Source: an uncultured Lachnospiraceae bacterium (GTDB taxonomy: Bacteria; Bacillota; Clostridia; Lachnospirales; Lachnospiraceae). From it: a stretch of 34,347 bases of DNA. The notes under the pieces were generated by a model. The model did no database searches. It saw only the letters and a list, made by a program, of their open reading frames with translations, and had not been told where the DNA came from. Shown piece by piece: positions 33,745 to 34,347 of the stretch. The translations under genes and the position numbers were made by a program. The stretch lies in assembly GCA_947630805.1 (NCBI GenBank), contig CANRIV010000008.1, forward strand, positions 68,458-102,804. The letters are read 5' to 3'. Numbering within the stretch: position 1 is the first letter of the stretch; each line of letters opens with the position of its first letter.

Positions 33745-34347
33745 CTATTTTGCTGCGGCAAAGCCGTCTATAATTCCTTTTTCTTCATCGCCAAGTCCTG
33801 GATATCCTGCCTGTGCCACTTTTTCTGCCACATACTTGATACTTCTTACAGAACTCATATCTGAATAAACCGTTGTCTCTGTTCCGTCTTCGTATTCTAC
33901 TGTGACATATGCTCTTGCAACAAAGTCTCTGATATAGTTGGATTCTGCGATTTGTGCAATTGCTCCGCAGTATGTTCCGGTCTGGCCGTTATACCATCCT
34001 GTATTCTCTACTGTCAGGTATGTATAAGCACTGGATAATGTCAAATTGTTTCCCCCGTTCTCATAGATGTCATTTGCTGTAATCAATGTTCCTTCTTTGA
34101 TAACGTTCTGGTCTGCAAGGGCTGTCGCATTATCACTGGCTACTGTTGCCTGGAATCTCAATCCCGCTGGTACGCTTGTCTTGATTCCTGCTCCTGTTGC
34201 CATAGTTACGGAAAGTTCTTTTACGGATGTAAATTCCATTGCTGCGTTTACTGTTACTTCAGCGCCTGGTTTGTACATCTTTCCTTCACAGTAGTATCCA
34301 TATTCTGCATCTTCTGGAAGTTTGTATGTACCGCCTTCTTCTACCTG
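33745..34347 (-). CDS. C-terminal part of a secreted surface protein, N-terminus cut by window edge
   Basis: The minus-strand frame is open to the window edge, giving 200 codons before the stop at 33745; internal ATG codons such as the one at 34278 are not the start. The first visible part (GGTYKLPEDAEYGYYCEGKM, then YKPGAEVTV) looks like a short beta repeat. The rest (about 45-190) is a beta-rich domain (AGIKTSVPAGLRFQATVASD, then TAYTYLTVENTGWYNG-type strands and FVARAYVTVEYEDGTETTVY). It resembles a C-terminal domain common in large Lachnospiraceae surface proteins, with no known function. There is no sortase motif or membrane tail, so attachment is unclear. It is followed 12 bp later by the LRR protein gene. 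Confidence 0.8.
   Translation of the reverse strand, partial: QVEEGGTYKLPEDAEYGYYCEGKMYKPGAEVTVNAAMEFTSVKELSVTMATGAGIKTSVPAGLRFQATVASDNATALADQNVIKEGTLITANDIYENGGNNLTLSSAYTYLTVENTGWYNGQTGTYCGAIAQIAESNYIRDFVARAYVTVEYEDGTETTVYSDMSSVRSIKYVAEKVAQAGYPGLGDEEKGIIDGFAAAK

Noticed and set aside
1-34347. CRISPR arrays, tRNA/rRNA genes, insertion sequences, prophage or defence systems
   Set aside because: Read for on both strands; no direct-repeat/spacer pattern, transposase, integrase or phage gene was seen.

Overview
The window looks like a chromosomal segment of a low-GC Gram-positive Clostridia, most likely Lachnospiraceae. The evidence is the Firmicutes gene order (tadA - SRP RNA - dnaX - ybaB - recR; hprK - ROK glucokinase - murB - rapZ - whiA - HPr-like), strong AGGAGG ribosome sites, AT-rich intergenic DNA, and lysine-rich secreted proteins with Ig-like or FnIII-like domains of the kind common in gut and rumen Lachnospiraceae. 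The assignment is inferred from family resemblance only. Most genes are on the minus strand; the plus-strand genes are a secreted protein, mecA and pyrG.

Region 1 (1-4770, minus) is a replication/repair block. tadA is followed by a large SRP RNA with its own promoter and terminator, then dnaX, ybaB, recR (TTG start) and a TPR-like acidic protein cut off by the window edge. Region 2 (4832-9274) holds a GH18 lipoprotein-like enzyme (minus), a divergent secreted CBM-like/FnIII-like protein, and mecA behind a promoter bracketed by a perfect inverted repeat. Region 3 (9352-16904, minus) holds dnaE with a SPOUT RNA methyltransferase, a multidomain secreted GH64 beta-1,3-glucanase (CBM56-like, two FnIII-like modules, Pro/Thr linker) and an unrecognised six-helix membrane protein.

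Region 4 (17006-23860, minus) is uvrC - hprK - glcK - murB - rapZ - whiA - HPr-like. It joins carbon-catabolite signalling to cell-wall precursor synthesis. The HPr-like protein has Glu at position 15 instead of the phosphorylatable His but keeps Ser46, so it is Crh-like, and its expected kinase hprK is in the same gene run. Region 5 (24027-27770) is ftsH (minus) and pyrG (plus). Region 6 (27769-30576, minus) is a nadB-nadC-niaR operon under a perfect palindrome that contains the promoter -35 box; nadB looks leaderless, and nadA is not in the window. Region 7 (30720-34347, minus) is pepD, a 630-bp intergenic stretch with a possible small RNA, an Ig-like/LRR secreted protein, and the C-terminal end of a larger surface protein cut by the window edge.

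I saw no rRNA, tRNA, CRISPR, insertion sequence or prophage. Most of the window is core genome. The points most worth a second look are the Crh-like protein next to hprK, the leaderless NiaR-controlled nadB, the mecA operator, the altered P-loop of RapZ, the altered nucleotide-binding motif of PyrG and the domain set of the GH64 enzyme.
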